NCBI GenBank assembly: GCA_013396635.1
Contig: WBMW01003832.1
Location: forward strand, 240,482 to 304,481
Direction of reading: 5' to 3'
Origin: Penelope pileata
Taxonomy: Eukaryota; Chordata; Aves; Galliformes; Cracidae
Length of the DNA stretch: 64,000 bases
Each line of letters begins with the position of its first letter. Position 1 is the first letter of the stretch. Of the stretch, positions 9,284 through 22,616 are shown piece after piece. The notes under the pieces were generated by a model. It did not search any database, was not told the origin of the DNA, and saw nothing but the letters and a program-made list of their open reading frames with translations. The position numbers and the translations under genes were made by a program.

Positions 9284-11423
9284 TTGAAATATATATATTT
9301 CAATATTCATTTTCTAATAACATTTTTGGCATTAGACAGGCAAAGATATATCCACAAAAGTGAACACACTGTAAAGGAGGAAAAGCAACTGAGAGTTTCC
9401 TAGACTTCCTCAATGACACAGCAAATCACTTGCACAAATGAGAATACAGATCATACTTTCTGAGCTATAAACCTACAAATTTAATCACACAATTATTTTT
9501 ATTCTCTATCTATGATTATCACTGACAATGGAAAAATACTTTACCAAAACAGTTTGGGAAGTAATCAGTAAAAAAGAAAAGAAACTTCTAGTTAGTTTCT
9601 GAATTAATGAAAGGAGAAGTTTAATATATATGCTTGGAAAATATCTAGCACAGTCAAATAAGATCTATGTGAAATACATCCAACCGTCAAAAAATGAAGG
9701 CAATTAGCAGCAATTACAGAGCTTCTTTCCCAAAACTATGTATTGTAAATCCTTTTAATCAGGAAAAGCACCAATAACATTAAGCCATTGTGTGTCTGAA
9801 CAGGAAGCCTACTATGTAAGAACACTTTGCTCTTAATTAACTTTTGGATACCGCTTTCTGCAGATTAGTATCAGCAGAGGTGCTGCATAGAGGAAACTAT
9901 GTATTTCAGATTCCAATTAAGGGATTAATTGTATTTTTAAGTGCAATATGGTAATGAGACATAATGGTTGTTTGCTGGAGGTATACTGTACTTAATAGGT
10001 TGGTGGATTAAACAGTCCTTGCTTTAAAAGGAATTGTTGTATTTGTCATAAATACCTTTGAGGATAAATTTGCTTTCAACTGCTGGAGGAATTCTTTGAT
10101 ACAAAACATGAAGGATTACATAAAGGTGACAGGAGAGGTAGGCTGCATCTGTCAGGTGTGCTCCTGATCAGAGGCCAAGAAAACTTACAAAGTAACCTGG
10201 GGCATATTACATTTAGCAACTGAGCCCTGTTATCAAAAATCAAAGAATCCAATGCAGTTGAATGTTTTGTATTTGGAGAGAAGAGGGAAGAAGTAATGCA
10301 TTTGGAATTTGTTGTATCTCTGTACTAGCTGCACTTTTTCTGCTGGGTTTACTAATCCCTCAGCTAGAGGGCAACTGTTTATAGCAATATTTGCTACTGT
10401 TACACAAAGCTGCAGAGTTAAGTTCTCCATTCTTTAAAACAAGCCCCAAGCAATGACCACAGAGGGCAATTTAAGAGAACAACAAAAAAAACTAAGGACC
10501 TCACCAGAGTGAAAACTTTTCATCTGCTGTTTCAAGACTGGGTAGTTTCATATGAACTATTTTTCATGAGAATTTTGCAATAATCTGCTCTAACTCCACC
10601 CATTCTTTCATGTTAGGTATGGTTGGTAATTGTGTAAGATCATGGGTGGGTACTGTGATTTTGGAGTAATTTAATTTCTAGAGACTGAAAGCTTTCATTT
10701 TTAGCAAATATATAATCTAGAGTAAGCCTTTTTCAGTCAAAAAAAATAATTAGACTTGGAGTACTTCTTTTCAACTAGAGTGCAGAAACTAGAAGTTCAC
10801 GATGCTGTAGAGTCAAGGAGGGACAGAGTAAGGCTGGAGGGTTAGGGATTGGGGAGAAGCTAGCTTTGATTTGCTTAAGAGGGAAGGACTGGGCAACAGG
10901 ATGACCATGTGGCGGCAAATGTGCAGACGTAGTAGTGTAACACCAAGAAGAAGGAGGAGGAGATAACCAAACCTCAAGAGATCTCATAAAAAGGAAACAA
11001 AACAACTTCAGTAAACTGGAAACACAGAGGAGGAAATTTCAAAGAGCATAATGCAAGAGAAAAGATGTTTAGATATTAGTAGAAGAAAAAAACATGTAAT
11101 TGGTAGCTCTATAAAACATATGCAAAGAGACTTACGAACAAAATTATTTAACCTGTTTTAGGTTTAGGTACCTGTGTATGACAAGTTGTACTGTCAGTTT
11201 TCAAAATAACTTTCCAGCAGTCCCCTAGATTTCAGAAATATCCATGTCCCTCAGCCTCTTAAAATGCTACAGAATGAGAAGAAATTGAAGACGAATGCTA
11301 CCAGAGAGAGCACAGGTACAGAAGAACAACATTGATCTCACACTTTCCTTTAGGGAAATCTCTTCTAGGTGCAACTGAGACACTTCCTTTCCTGTTTCAA
11401 GAGCTCTTTCAACCCTTGCCTGT
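9284..11423. other. Unannotated AT-rich DNA
   Basis: No gene or transposon recognised. The part around 10790-10990 is purine-rich and less AT-rich than its surroundings, with no clear identity. The minus frame at 10775-11005 is its C/T-rich complement. Confidence 0.5.
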
Positions 11424-12080
11424 CACAGAATCATAGAATGGCCTGAGTTGGAAGGGACCCCAAGGATCATCAGGTTCCAATCCCCCTGCCACAGGCAGAG
11501 CCACCAACCTCCAGATTAAGTACCAGATCAGGTTGCCCAGGACCTGGTCTTGAACACATCCAGGGTTGGGACATCCACAACCTCTCTGGGAAGCCTGTTC
11601 CAGCACCGCACCACTCTCCCAGTGAAGAACTTACCCCTGATCTCTAATCTAAACCTTCCCTCCTGCAGCTTAAAACCATTCCCCCTTGTCCTATCACTGT
11701 CTACCCTTTTGAAAAACTGGTTTCCCTCCTGTTTATAATCTCCTTTTAAATACAGGAAGGCCGCTATGAGGTCTCCCCGCAGCCTTCTCTTCTCCATGCT
11801 GAACAAGCCTGGCTCCCTCTGTCTGTCCTCATAGAGGAGGTGCTCCAGCCCTCTGATCATCTTTGTGGCCCTCCTCTGAACCCTCTCCAAAAGTTCCACA
11901 TCTCTCCCGTATTGGGGGCCTCACACATGGACACAGTACTCCAGATGGGGCCTCATGAGGGCAGAGCAGAGAGGGGCAATCACTTCCGTGTCCCTGCTGG
12001 CCACCTCTCTGCTGATAGAGCCCAGGATACCATTGGCCTTCCGAGCTGCAAGAGCACCCTGCTGGCTCATGTCATGTCAT
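11424..12080 (-). mobile_element. CR1 LINE, 3' half of ORF2 plus 3' UTR
   Basis: This is one of the best-kept CR1 copies here. On the minus strand, 11528-11899 is an open frame of 123 codons with MELLERVQRRATKMIRGLE, LYEDRQREPGLFSMEKRRL, and then the GRFRLEIRGKFF...VVRCWNRLP block that ends CR1 ORF2. Upstream sequence to about 12080 continues the family pattern (alleys around the GILGSISREV and SHLEYC-type blocks) but with stops. Downstream is the 3' UTR ending in 'tcatagaatc' (11429-11438), the 8-bp repeat. The copy is 5'-truncated. A small 'atgtc' duplication lies at 12069-12078. Its low decay suggests that it is younger than the neighbouring CR1 pieces. Confidence 0.93.
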
Positions 12081-12339
12081 GACAGAAGCCTTCCTCAGTA
12101 AAAACTCTTAAGCTTTGCTTAAGTATAATTAGTCTTGCAAAATATCAAACTCCTTATATGTTTATTTGTTTGATACAACCTTAAGGTCCTTTCAATGCTG
12201 AAATAAGCACAGCAAAGAAAACAGTCTGTGAGGCAAGGCCCAAACAAAAAGCTTAATAGGTCTTGATGAATGATGCTATTCATTTTTTTCAGAAATTCTA
12301 GATCTTTATTAGATGGAAGGATACAAGATCAAGCAAGCA

Positions 12340-12355
12340 TTTTTTTTTTTTTTTT
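12340..12355 (+). repeat. Poly-T run (16)
   Basis: Uninterrupted T16. There is no retroposed body next to it that I can recognise. Confidence 0.9.
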
Positions 12356-15047
12356 AAGTTGTTAGCTTCTCCCAGTATTTTCCCCATGGAGTTTTTTTTT
12401 TAAAAAAGTGTCAAGATGTTATGTTCTTAGAATTTTGAGTCCTATTGTTACTTGTCTTCAAAATATACACATGAAATGCTACCATGCTGTGAGACATAAT
12501 TTATGTAGTACTATTATCTTGCATGAAAATTACTAGAATTGTGATTTTGTAAGGTATAATGTAAATTAAATAACATTAATATATAAATCATGTAAATACA
12601 TGAAGTCCACTAGAACCAAACCCTTAAAAAATTCTAATGGAAAGGAAGATAAAACATAAATAAGTGTGAATAAAAGTTGATGTCTGTATTCTTTAAAGAA
12701 TAAAACAATTAATAGAACATTGGTAGTGAAAGATACAAGAAATATAATTTGTTTTCTTAATAGTTTAGAAATAAAATGTGTCAGGACAAATTATAGGTCT
12801 GGTTCCCATTCTGGATGTCTTTTGTAGTTTGAAAGTTTTAGCAAAGGAAATTCTAAGGCAATCAAAGGAAAAGGATGAATGTGCATTTATTGACAGTTAA
12901 GGTGAGCTTGTCAGCGCAAGTCAGTTTTTCAGACTCTTAAGCAAATGAGTCAAATAAAGACAAGTGAGTCTGTTAGTACGATTATTTCTGAAACCAATTA
13001 AAGATGATTGCGAGGTTCTTTCAACTTATCCCATTATAACCTTCAGTAAACCACCACCTAATTTTTTTATTATAATTATTTGTGTAAACTCTACCTCATA
13101 GACAATAGTGTTCTCTGCAGGATCTCACATGAAATACTGCATTGGATTTGTAGAACAGCACTGCATAAAAATTAAATTACTCTAGGAGTAAAGGAACTTT
13201 AAACAGTATGATTTTCTGAATCCATTCAACATGTCATAAAATCCCAGCTAGCTAGTTTTGGAAGAAAAGCATGTCTGATTTGTGATTTTCAGTGGCTTGA
13301 GAGTGGAACTAGTGGTAAATCTGATTATGCTGAAAACTTGTTTACAGTTTTTGTTACTTGGTCTGAAATACTATTGAAGTGGTTTTACAACTTCAGCACT
13401 AAAATATCTGTTTCAAATTCTTCATGTTGTCCCTTGTAACCACATTTCCAAATGTGCATCAGCTAGAGTGATTTCAGTTCTTGGTTTTAGGATATTTGTT
13501 TTCTCCTTCATATTCACATGACCTGTGGGAGGTTCCTCATGATAAATTTGAAGAGAATGGCCCAAAAAAGGTCATAGTTCAGTCAAGAAAATTAATTATA
13601 TTTTTCACTTGTGTTGGTCTAAAAATCTTAGAGAAGAATCAGTTCTGATAACGAGGATACAGAGGAATGACATCCTGAATGGACTTTTATCCATTTTGGC
13701 CTATATTCTATCTCAGACAATGATAAACCAGGCAACAGAGACATTTGACATTGTTTACCTATCCAGCATCCTGTGGTTTAGGATTTAGAATATTTGCTGA
13801 TTGCTTGCTTGCATGTATGGAAATCATATGTCCATATTTATCCTACAGAATGATCAGTAGATCTCTGAATTCTGCATTTAAGTCCTTTTTAAGGATTGAC
13901 CACAACCGTAACACTTTCTTTTCTTGTAATTGTCAGTTCAGTTTAAGAAAAATATAGCTCATATCAGTAATATTTTCCTTTAAAATTCAAATTCCTTTTG
14001 AACTCTTTGATTAATTCCCTTTATCATAGTAAAGTTTTATTATCCATACAACTAGTTTGCTCTAAAAACTCTTTCACAAACTGTTCATGTGGGTATAGGA
14101 AATTCATTGAACTCCATCATCTTAGTGAACGTCAATGCAGATAATTAAACTTTGTGCTGTATTTTGATAGTCCTAATGAAATTCAAAACTCAGTCAAGGC
14201 AATTCTTTGTCTCTTCAGTTCGATAAGACTTAAAGAGAGTAAAGACAATGCAAGTGTAATCTTTGGTATTCTTCTCTGTGTTACAGTTTTTCACATTAGT
14301 GGAAACATTTTTTCCCCTTAATACTTTCATGTCACAAATGATCATCTATTAATGTGCATATCCTAAAACTGCAGCAAATAGTAAGTATCTGATTAAGACT
14401 GTAGCATCCTGTCTACATTCAGTTTAAAACGTAAATATTTAGAATGGTGAAATTAATTTCACCTGGAGTGAGCTCTCCCTAAACAAGTACTTGAGAAGTA
14501 AATAATAGTTAAAACCTGCAGTATAACTGTGGATCCTCCAGGTGTGGAGTCCACAGAGATGACATGAGCTACTATTGTCAGGATGCTGTCTTTGACATTG
14601 GGGGAGGGAGACTGATGAAGGAAGAGGGTGGACATGATGTATCCCTGGCTATGAGAACAGCAGATGTGGCAACTTGGTAGACCTAAAGATCAAAGAACTG
14701 CCACAGAGCTTTTGCTACTCAAAATGAATGCAGTTTCTTGTGGCAGAGGTTTTTGTGTATCAAGGACGCCAAGATGAGAGACGCTTGTTTTTTTTTTCAC
14801 AGCTCTTCCTCTCTAGTTAATGAGTTAAACCCAAGCTGCTTCGATAAATACCAGAGTTCTAATTGACTAATAAGGTGAAAATAATATCAAGAGGTAGTTC
14901 TCAAGACAAAGTTACTGCTAGTTATTTAAACCTGTGATTATTTAAACCTGGCATACTCTTTTACAACTAAAGCAGAGGGAGAAAAGCTGAACAAGATGAT
15001 AGTTTTTCTGTTGTAAAATACTGCCATGAAAGGTGGCACTACTAACA

Positions 15048-15084
15048 ATAAATAAATAAATAAATGAAATTAACACACACACAT
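15048..15084 (+). repeat. (AAAT)n followed by (CA)n
   Basis: About five aaat units, then a short ca run (acacacacacat). Confidence 0.85.
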
Positions 15085-18000
15085 AGTCATAAGAATAGAT
15101 CATATATATGTATTTTATGTATGGTACATATAAACACTTTAACTGGTGTAACAAGATTATTATAGAAGTCATCAAAATATGCCCCCTTTCCTGCAATGGA
15201 GAACTTCATCCTGTGGAAACTATTTTTTCCAAGTATTAGAAAAAATCCTGTACCAAAAAGCAGAGAAGCTAAAAGTCTGAGATGCTGACATATCATTTGA
15301 AAAGGATCTAATGATATGAAAAAAATTCCAATAATCAACAATGCAAAAAGACAGAGTAGAACAGAATTGGTGCTTTTATAGATATATATATATTAATTCT
15401 TGCACCATGTTGCTTAGATCTGCCAAAAGTATAAGTTTTATAATATTATTTTCCATCTTGGACAAAAGATCAATAATATTTCAAGGGGCATGGCCTTTCT
15501 TCTGTTTGTAACATCTTTTCATCTTCCCACTCCCATCCCAGTTCTACAAACTTCTATAGAAGCTTTGTTCTTTAGGGCTTCAATCCACATTTAGGGTTAA
15601 AAGTTAAGATATTTCTGAGAATTCAGACTCCTTTTCTCTCCCTACCTCTGTGTTTCTCACCTTGACCATTCAGTTCCTCTGGCTGACAAACATCTCCAGT
15701 CTTTCACAAGCATCAGCTCTGCTTTGCTACTGCACTAGCCAAGGCTGGTGGTGAAAATTTGTCTGTGCAGAGAGAAAAGGAAATGTGGACCCTTCCTTCT
15801 GTAGCCGAACCTAGGAAGTCTTGCAGTAAAATAAGGAGGGAAGCCAAGGAAGAGGCACGTAGTGGAGTTAGGTGGCTCAAACCTCCCAGGGTAGTACACA
15901 GAACTATTTGCATCAGTCTTGTGCTGTTTTATAAAATGTACATGTAAAATGACTTTACACTCATGGCTTTGAAAATCATGGCATTGGAACCTGTCAATAA
16001 CTGTCATTGAAATATTTATACTGAAGTAGCAGATGCAATGATCACATGTATTCAGAAAGAGCACATGCAGCTATCTAAGCAACACTTTGACTGTGAAAAG
16101 ATGAAGAATGAACATTGAAAATGCTTAAGCAGAAGATGCTGAAGGAACGTGTTTGCAATGAAGGTGATTTTTGTGCTTAAGCCAGTAGAGCTATATACAA
16201 GTTCATCAAAAATAATTAATCATGGTTATGATTCTAATTGCAGTTTATCCACGTTTACTGGGCACTTCTTTCAGCCAAAATGAAACTGTAGGTGAAAAAT
16301 TACGTAGGTCAAAGGAAGGGGGACATGTGGGAGAGTAATTGAAATGAAAACCAAAAACAAAAAAATCTTGCTACTCTATATTCAAAATAAACTGTCCTAT
16401 AATTAACCTTGAAGTGAGAATCTCCTTGACAATACTTGTCTGCAGTTTGTTAAAAAGATATGAACGAGTAAGCTGACAATGAAATAATTCACATCTAGAC
16501 AAAATAAATGTTTTGTTTTAGCCAAAACGTATGTATTACTTCCCATCCCTATGTTCCCGTGAGAAAAATGAGAGAAAATCATTTCAGGTTGGTCCAAAAT
16601 TGATTTTTTCCACAATTTTTCAGGTCAGCCAATGAAGTGAAAAATCAATTCTTCACACAGCTTTAACTCAAGCCGGTCTTGAATATAGAATTATTACTTT
16701 CCTTATGAGCATTTTCCATGGCATTCCTCACCAAATAAATTAATTTATCTTAATTTGGCATAGGTTAATTAATTTATCTTCACAATACTTTTGTAAAAGA
16801 ACTGAGATTGCTATTTCAATTTTACATAAGAGAAGTTGAGGATTAGAGAGCAAAAATTGTACTTTTGGGCCCTCCCCACAACTAAAATCTAATTTAATAG
16901 GGCAGTTAGCCATTGTGTAAAATGCAGAGCTCAGGGTATAAACTAACTAAATTATCAAAAAATGGTCACATTTCCCACAGACATTAGTTGCCCTTATGCT
17001 TCCACATTGCCTTTACAAACAAGATAGTAGGGTTTCTTACTGTATGCTCCTCAGGAATACAGATAATGGTTAGCTGTGAAAAAAATGTACTTTATAAAGA
17101 CCGTCACACAAGAACCAGCTCAAAAACTCAAAAGAGCTAGAAATACTTAAAAAATAATCATAAAATAAATGAATATATTTCCTTCTAACGTTTAAATGAT
17201 CATTGGATGTTGGGTTCTGTTATATTCAAATAGAAATGAGGCCACAGTACAATGCTACAATATGGAAACCATCAAAACTGGATGCCAGAAAACAAAGACT
17301 GCACAGCTGGGAATGCAGAATGAGACTATGAATCTTTAGATCATGAGGACTACAATGATAAGGATCAATAATGAATTTGAAAACATATCTGTACCCAGAT
17401 ACAACCATGACATTCCATTGACAATAATGCAGTCTCAATGAAAACCCAAATATGGCCTATATTGTCCATCTCCTTTCCCTTTTTTTAAATAAGGCCATAG
17501 CATATCACATGGAAAAATCCTGTATCTTTATGTCACACCATTAAAGTGAAATTAAACTTTGCAATTTGTTAGCCTGAACATCTTCTTTAAGTCTCATTAT
17601 AGGGCAAAGTAAAGTGATTTTCATATCTGAGATGTGATTAAACTCACATTCATGTGCTTCTTGAGGTATAGAATCTTTTATGGGGAACAAATAGACTACA
17701 GAGCTGGTAGTCTAGTGCTACAGTATGACGCTCTGTGAGACCATTAAATTTAAACCTTCCTTCAGACTCACTACAGGGGTGATTTCAATTAAATTTGTTC
17801 AAAATTTATCAGTTTCCTGCATGTTGGCATAAATGATTTAAAAGTACTTACATATTCACTGAGCGGAATGTATTGAAGGGTATGCATTATTGTTATAACT
17901 TTTCACATTTTTTTTCGTCAATGTATCTAATAGGAGATTCTATTATTCAAAACTCTTGTCCTCTTCATTAAAGATTCTTGGTGTTCATTCAGGAAAAAAA

Positions 18001-18715
18001 TCTATTTTCTTATGCAAATATCCAAAATACTCCTTTGCCATCAAAACTTCCCTTTTCTTTGACATGCTGCTATAACTATTTCCTAGCAGACACATAACGG
18101 TATTTAGCTTACTAATGAATTGGAAAGATATTTTCTGTCCACTGTTACAGGACATGACATCGTTGAATTTGACATAGTTTTCAGGAAACATTGGAATCTG
18201 TGTGGAGTTCATTGTGATTTTTTTATTTTCTTAATTATCATAATGAAATACATGCTTTTACATTAAACAAATGCATCAGAGGTGAGAAGACAAACAAGTG
18301 AAACAGTACAAGCATTTCAGAGATAGCGTTAGATAGGAGGGCAAGCACTTAGTTCACAATAAATGTGTTTGCTCTTATCTAGCTACAAGAACCTACTAGG
18401 CATCTTTGTGCCCTGAAGAATTTATCTGTAGGAATGCATTGGACTAGGTCTTTGATTCTAAATGTATATCTGTACTTGAAAGTACTGGTAGTATACTTAC
18501 CTATATGTCTGTTTAGGGATGACAATTTCATGTATTTCACACTTACAAATCTTTCAAAGACTATGTTAAATCTACCTTCAGTTTTGGTAGATTCTTATGT
18601 CTGCCAAATGGAAAATAGAGAGAAGAAAACTAAGTAATCATGATATGCAATTTTCTGAGTAAATTTAGAAGGAGGAAAGACCATCAAGTTGGTATAAAAT
18701 ACACGTTCCTTCCAA

Positions 18716-18734
18716 TTTTTTTTTTTTTTTTTTT
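18716..18734 (+). repeat. Poly-T run (19)
   Basis: Uninterrupted T19 with no attached retroposon recognised. Confidence 0.9.
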
Positions 18735-20078
18735 AAGCATCCTTGGATGTAGCTGAAGGCTCAGTTGTTAGCAAGCTGTAAGGAATAAACATTACATTGT
18801 ACTAATCACCGTTTAGATTCTGCAATTCTTCCCCCTACAAAACAGCACTTACTCACTGGCTAACCAACCCACTTCAATAAGACTACTTATTAAATAAACT
18901 ATCATTCAGACTGAGTGGGAGTGGCAGACCAGATTAGCATACTAAGCATTTTGTTCGAATTACCTGCTATAATTCAATCTTTTATGCTTTCATTCTGATT
19001 TCTTTTCATCATTATGAACACAAAGCATTTCTTAAATTGTGCTGCATAGCGTTCTTTCAAATAACCATAAACTATATTTTAAAGACATCATTTTAAAGTC
19101 ATCTTCTGCTTCATGACAAAATGTGTGAGTTATAAACCAGTATTCATGATCTGTCAAGCTAAAGCTGACTTCTTGGTGGACATCTTCTCTACTCCCTCCA
19201 CCAGGGAGCAGGGCAGGATAGTGGCTTCAGATACTTAGGTGGTTCCTGCCTAATGCTGCCAGAGTAGTCAGAGAAAATTAGCCTGCATTCATCTACCAAC
19301 CGATTCTGAAAGTCAGACAATCAAAATAAGATGAAAGAGCAACATTAATAGAAAAAATAAAAATTCAAGGTAGCACATGTAAAGGTTAAGAAGTAGAAAT
19401 GATAGTTTGCTCTATTGCCTAAGAACTAACTAGAACTTCTACACTACTTTCTTTATTGCATCCTTTTATTTACATGCAGTAATTCCTGCAGAAAACTAAT
19501 AATATTAATACTCTTGCTTTTACTCTGCAGAAGATACAGCTACAGTTGTAATTTATTTTCATTATTTTGGTCTTGGCTGGCATTATATTAAAAACACAGC
19601 TAAACATAATTTGTTTGTACAGTCACTAGCACTAGGGAGTATTGGCCCGTGACTTGAGCTTCTAAGAATGACACTAATGAAGATGATTCCCAAAGGAAGG
19701 TCTGCTTGGCAACTTTCAGACCTAAGACAATAAATTTTTCTGCCTTCTTTGGAGATAGAAACCATAGGGAGAATGGGTGGTGCAACTGCTGCACATTTTT
19801 TATGTGCAGCTGAGAAGTTTCCTGGAATAAGCCCAGAGAAATATTTCATGGTTTGATCGTTGCTTATATAAAATAAGCTAGTACATTGAGTAAATACTTA
19901 TTAGTCTTTACCTAAGTCATACTCTAAATCATCTGGAATTTAAGCTATGTGATTTTTTTACCTTTGTATTTTTAATAGTTTTTAATTTAATGGTTTTTAA
20001 ATTAATAATCCAAACTATTAAGAAATATTACAAGAGCCTCTAATATTTTTAACGGCTATGTCTTTAAGAAGAGACTCA

Positions 20079-20107
20079 AAAAAGATACCTGAGGTAGGTA
20101 TCTTTTT
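20079..20107. repeat. Perfect 12-bp inverted repeat with 5-base loop
   Basis: aaaaagatacct and aggtatcttttt are exact reverse complements separated by gaggt. This could form a short hairpin or cruciform. There is no sign that it belongs to a larger element. Confidence 0.75.
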
Positions 20108-21623
20108 ATTCATTTGCTTATTTCATCATTGTGGCCCTGTATTCACAATTTATTACAAAAATAGTTTCATAAAAAATAAGATTTCAGAACAATTGTATTT
20201 AAATGTGTAAATTCTGAAAATTCTGACATCTTAACTATTTAATAAAATAAATTAAAAAGTGAACGCTGACATTAGAAATTAGTTTAAGTATCTTAAAGAA
20301 AATAAAAGAGGCGATTTCTAAGAACTCTTGGGCAAACATTTTCATTAATTTTCATTAATATTTGAAATAAAATTCTAGCCAGGTTTACCTCACAAATTTC
20401 AAAGAAATAGTGTGTTCAAACCTATAAAAAGCAGAATTTTGTTTTCAGGTCATACTTGCAAAATGCATGAGGTTTAAAGCACCACAGTGTATTAACATCC
20501 AAAAGGTGCTTTGTGTTGTCACAAGATGTAAGACTTATATGAGAGCCCTGTGTTAACTCTCCTGTGCTTCTGTTCAGTGAAGCTAAACAAATTAGGTATT
20601 TCACCGGGTAGATTAATATAGCCCTTGATTTTAATACCTTAGTATATGAATGCTAATACTTGAACTGGAATAAGGTAACCAGGAGGAGAAATAAATCTTA
20701 AAGGGAAAAACAGTTGCCTCTGCACCCTGCGGGCAACCCCCTCTGCAATTTCAATATGTTAATTTACCATTTTCTTTTCCTGATAAGTAAGGAAAGTATT
20801 TCAAATGCTTTATCAAGAGAATTATCTAAGCTAATCAATCCTAGACCTAGAGTTTGGAAAAAAAAAAAAAGAAAACACTCAACTCTTTTACTCCATAAAT
20901 GTACCTGGGCCTTCGTAAAGCACTGAGAATAGGTCCTTGCCTCACAGTTCACAGCTAATGACAACAGCTTCCACACGCACTTATTATCAGACAGGCTGAA
21001 ATGCATTCTGTCATAGTATAACAACTTCTATATCACTCCTCCTTCCTAACAGCCCACTTAAAAAAATCATATTTTAAAGCTGGTTCAGTGTATAAAATGT
21101 GTTAGGAGAACCTCCACGGTTCACTATGGAGAGGCTGTACAGATAGTATTGAATATCCGGCTCGAAGTAAATACATGTTGAAATACTGAAATCACATTAA
21201 TGGTACTTCTCAGACATATTTTATACATCTTTGCTGTTTCCCTCTCTGCTATTTTTGTTAGATACTTTCAAAAAAATTTTGAACTGAAAAATATGAAAGC
21301 TTATTCTAATGGGTTCTGTGCTTTCTACAAAAGCCTGTTTTGCTATATTTGTCATAAATGGCACTGAAATTTTCTTTCCAGGTAGAAAGAATTATACTTA
21401 CTTGCATTAACCATTTTTCCCCCCAAGGGGGAAAGAAGGATTTTGATTACACAAATTTTCTGAAATTTACTTAAATTTAATTTACTTATCTCATTTATTT
21501 ATTTTCTTTACTTTCTATTACTCTGTATTTTTCCTGGAAGTGACGTAAAGTATGTACCTCCCACTATCTGCATCACAGAATATTCTGAAAAGCTCTTGAT
21601 GCATAATAGGCACTTTTACTGCT

Positions 21624-21640
21624 CCCCCCCTCCCCCTCCC
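21624..21640 (+). repeat. C-rich low-complexity run
   Basis: A run of cytosines interrupted by two single T residues in an AT-rich context. It translates as poly-glycine/arginine on the minus strand and is not evidence of a gene. Confidence 0.8.
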
Positions 21641-22561
21641 AGGCCACCATGAAAAGCACAGGGTGTAGAAGAGGACACTTACTGTATGCAGCATCATAAC
21701 AAAACTGTAGTAAAGGCAAAATATAATTATGCTTGATGCAGACACAAGGCACAGATCTTAAGTGTCTAGTCAGAGAAAAGTGTAAAATGTTGCAATCAAA
21801 TCAAATAGTATAGTTTGTTACCATATGCATTTTCCTCTAGGAAAGTAAAAGAATTTGCAGCCTGTCTTTGCAGTCAGTCAATACAACAATTTTAAATAAT
21901 TTTGCCTTATCCCAGGTCTTTATAATAGGATTTAAATAACTTAGTTCAACACGTATTGTGATTTATATCAGAAATTATTAGGTACCTGGAGAAGCTGAGG
22001 GATGGTAAAATAAGCTAAGAGCCTTAAGGCAGACATATGTAGATTTTGCTGACGGAAATAAATGAATTGAATGGTGACAAACTAGAGTCTAGTCTTCTGT
22101 TTGAACTGTTTGGATGTTCTATTAATGGTCTTGGTAAAAATATGTTTGTTGCTGAAACAGTTTATGATACAAAATGGAAAAACATTATCCGCATAGCAGA
22201 TGATCTGTCTGTTAGTCCTGTGCTTGCATTGCCCAGTTCCCTGCCTGGCAGATTTGGAGGACTGAGGGATAATGGAAAAATGATTAAATTAAATGAGCTG
22301 AGTGAATATGGATGCCTTTGTACACAGCACTGTGGAGAATTTCTCTGAAATGCTATTGACTATTCTGCTAATGTGTGTTCAGGAGATCTGAATGTAAGCC
22401 ACACACAAAATGCACAATGATGAAAAGGATCAACCCCTATATTGTAGGACACCCAGGCAGCTGGGACCATTGTCCTAGCACAGGGAAGGCTGAACAGGCA
22501 GAGAAGTAGCTTAGAGGATTAGTACCAGGTACTCAAAATGTAGACTGAGACTGACAGACAG

Positions 22562-22616
22562 AAAACAAACAAACAAGCAAACAAACAAGCAAAAGAAAAC
22601 AAACAAAAAAAAACCC
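22562..22616 (+). repeat. (AAAC)n-rich low-complexity run
   Basis: Imperfect aaac and aagc tetramers followed by an A-rich run. The cysteine/leucine/phenylalanine-rich minus-strand frame here is its translation. Confidence 0.85.

Noticed and set aside
16735..16785. Two copies of a 13-15 bp AT-rich word (aattaatttatctt)
   Set aside because: AT-rich words like this repeat by chance; no larger structure is visible.
22046..22348. 100-codon plus-strand frame
   Set aside because: No motif or splice context. Its length is within chance for a 64-kb AT-rich window.
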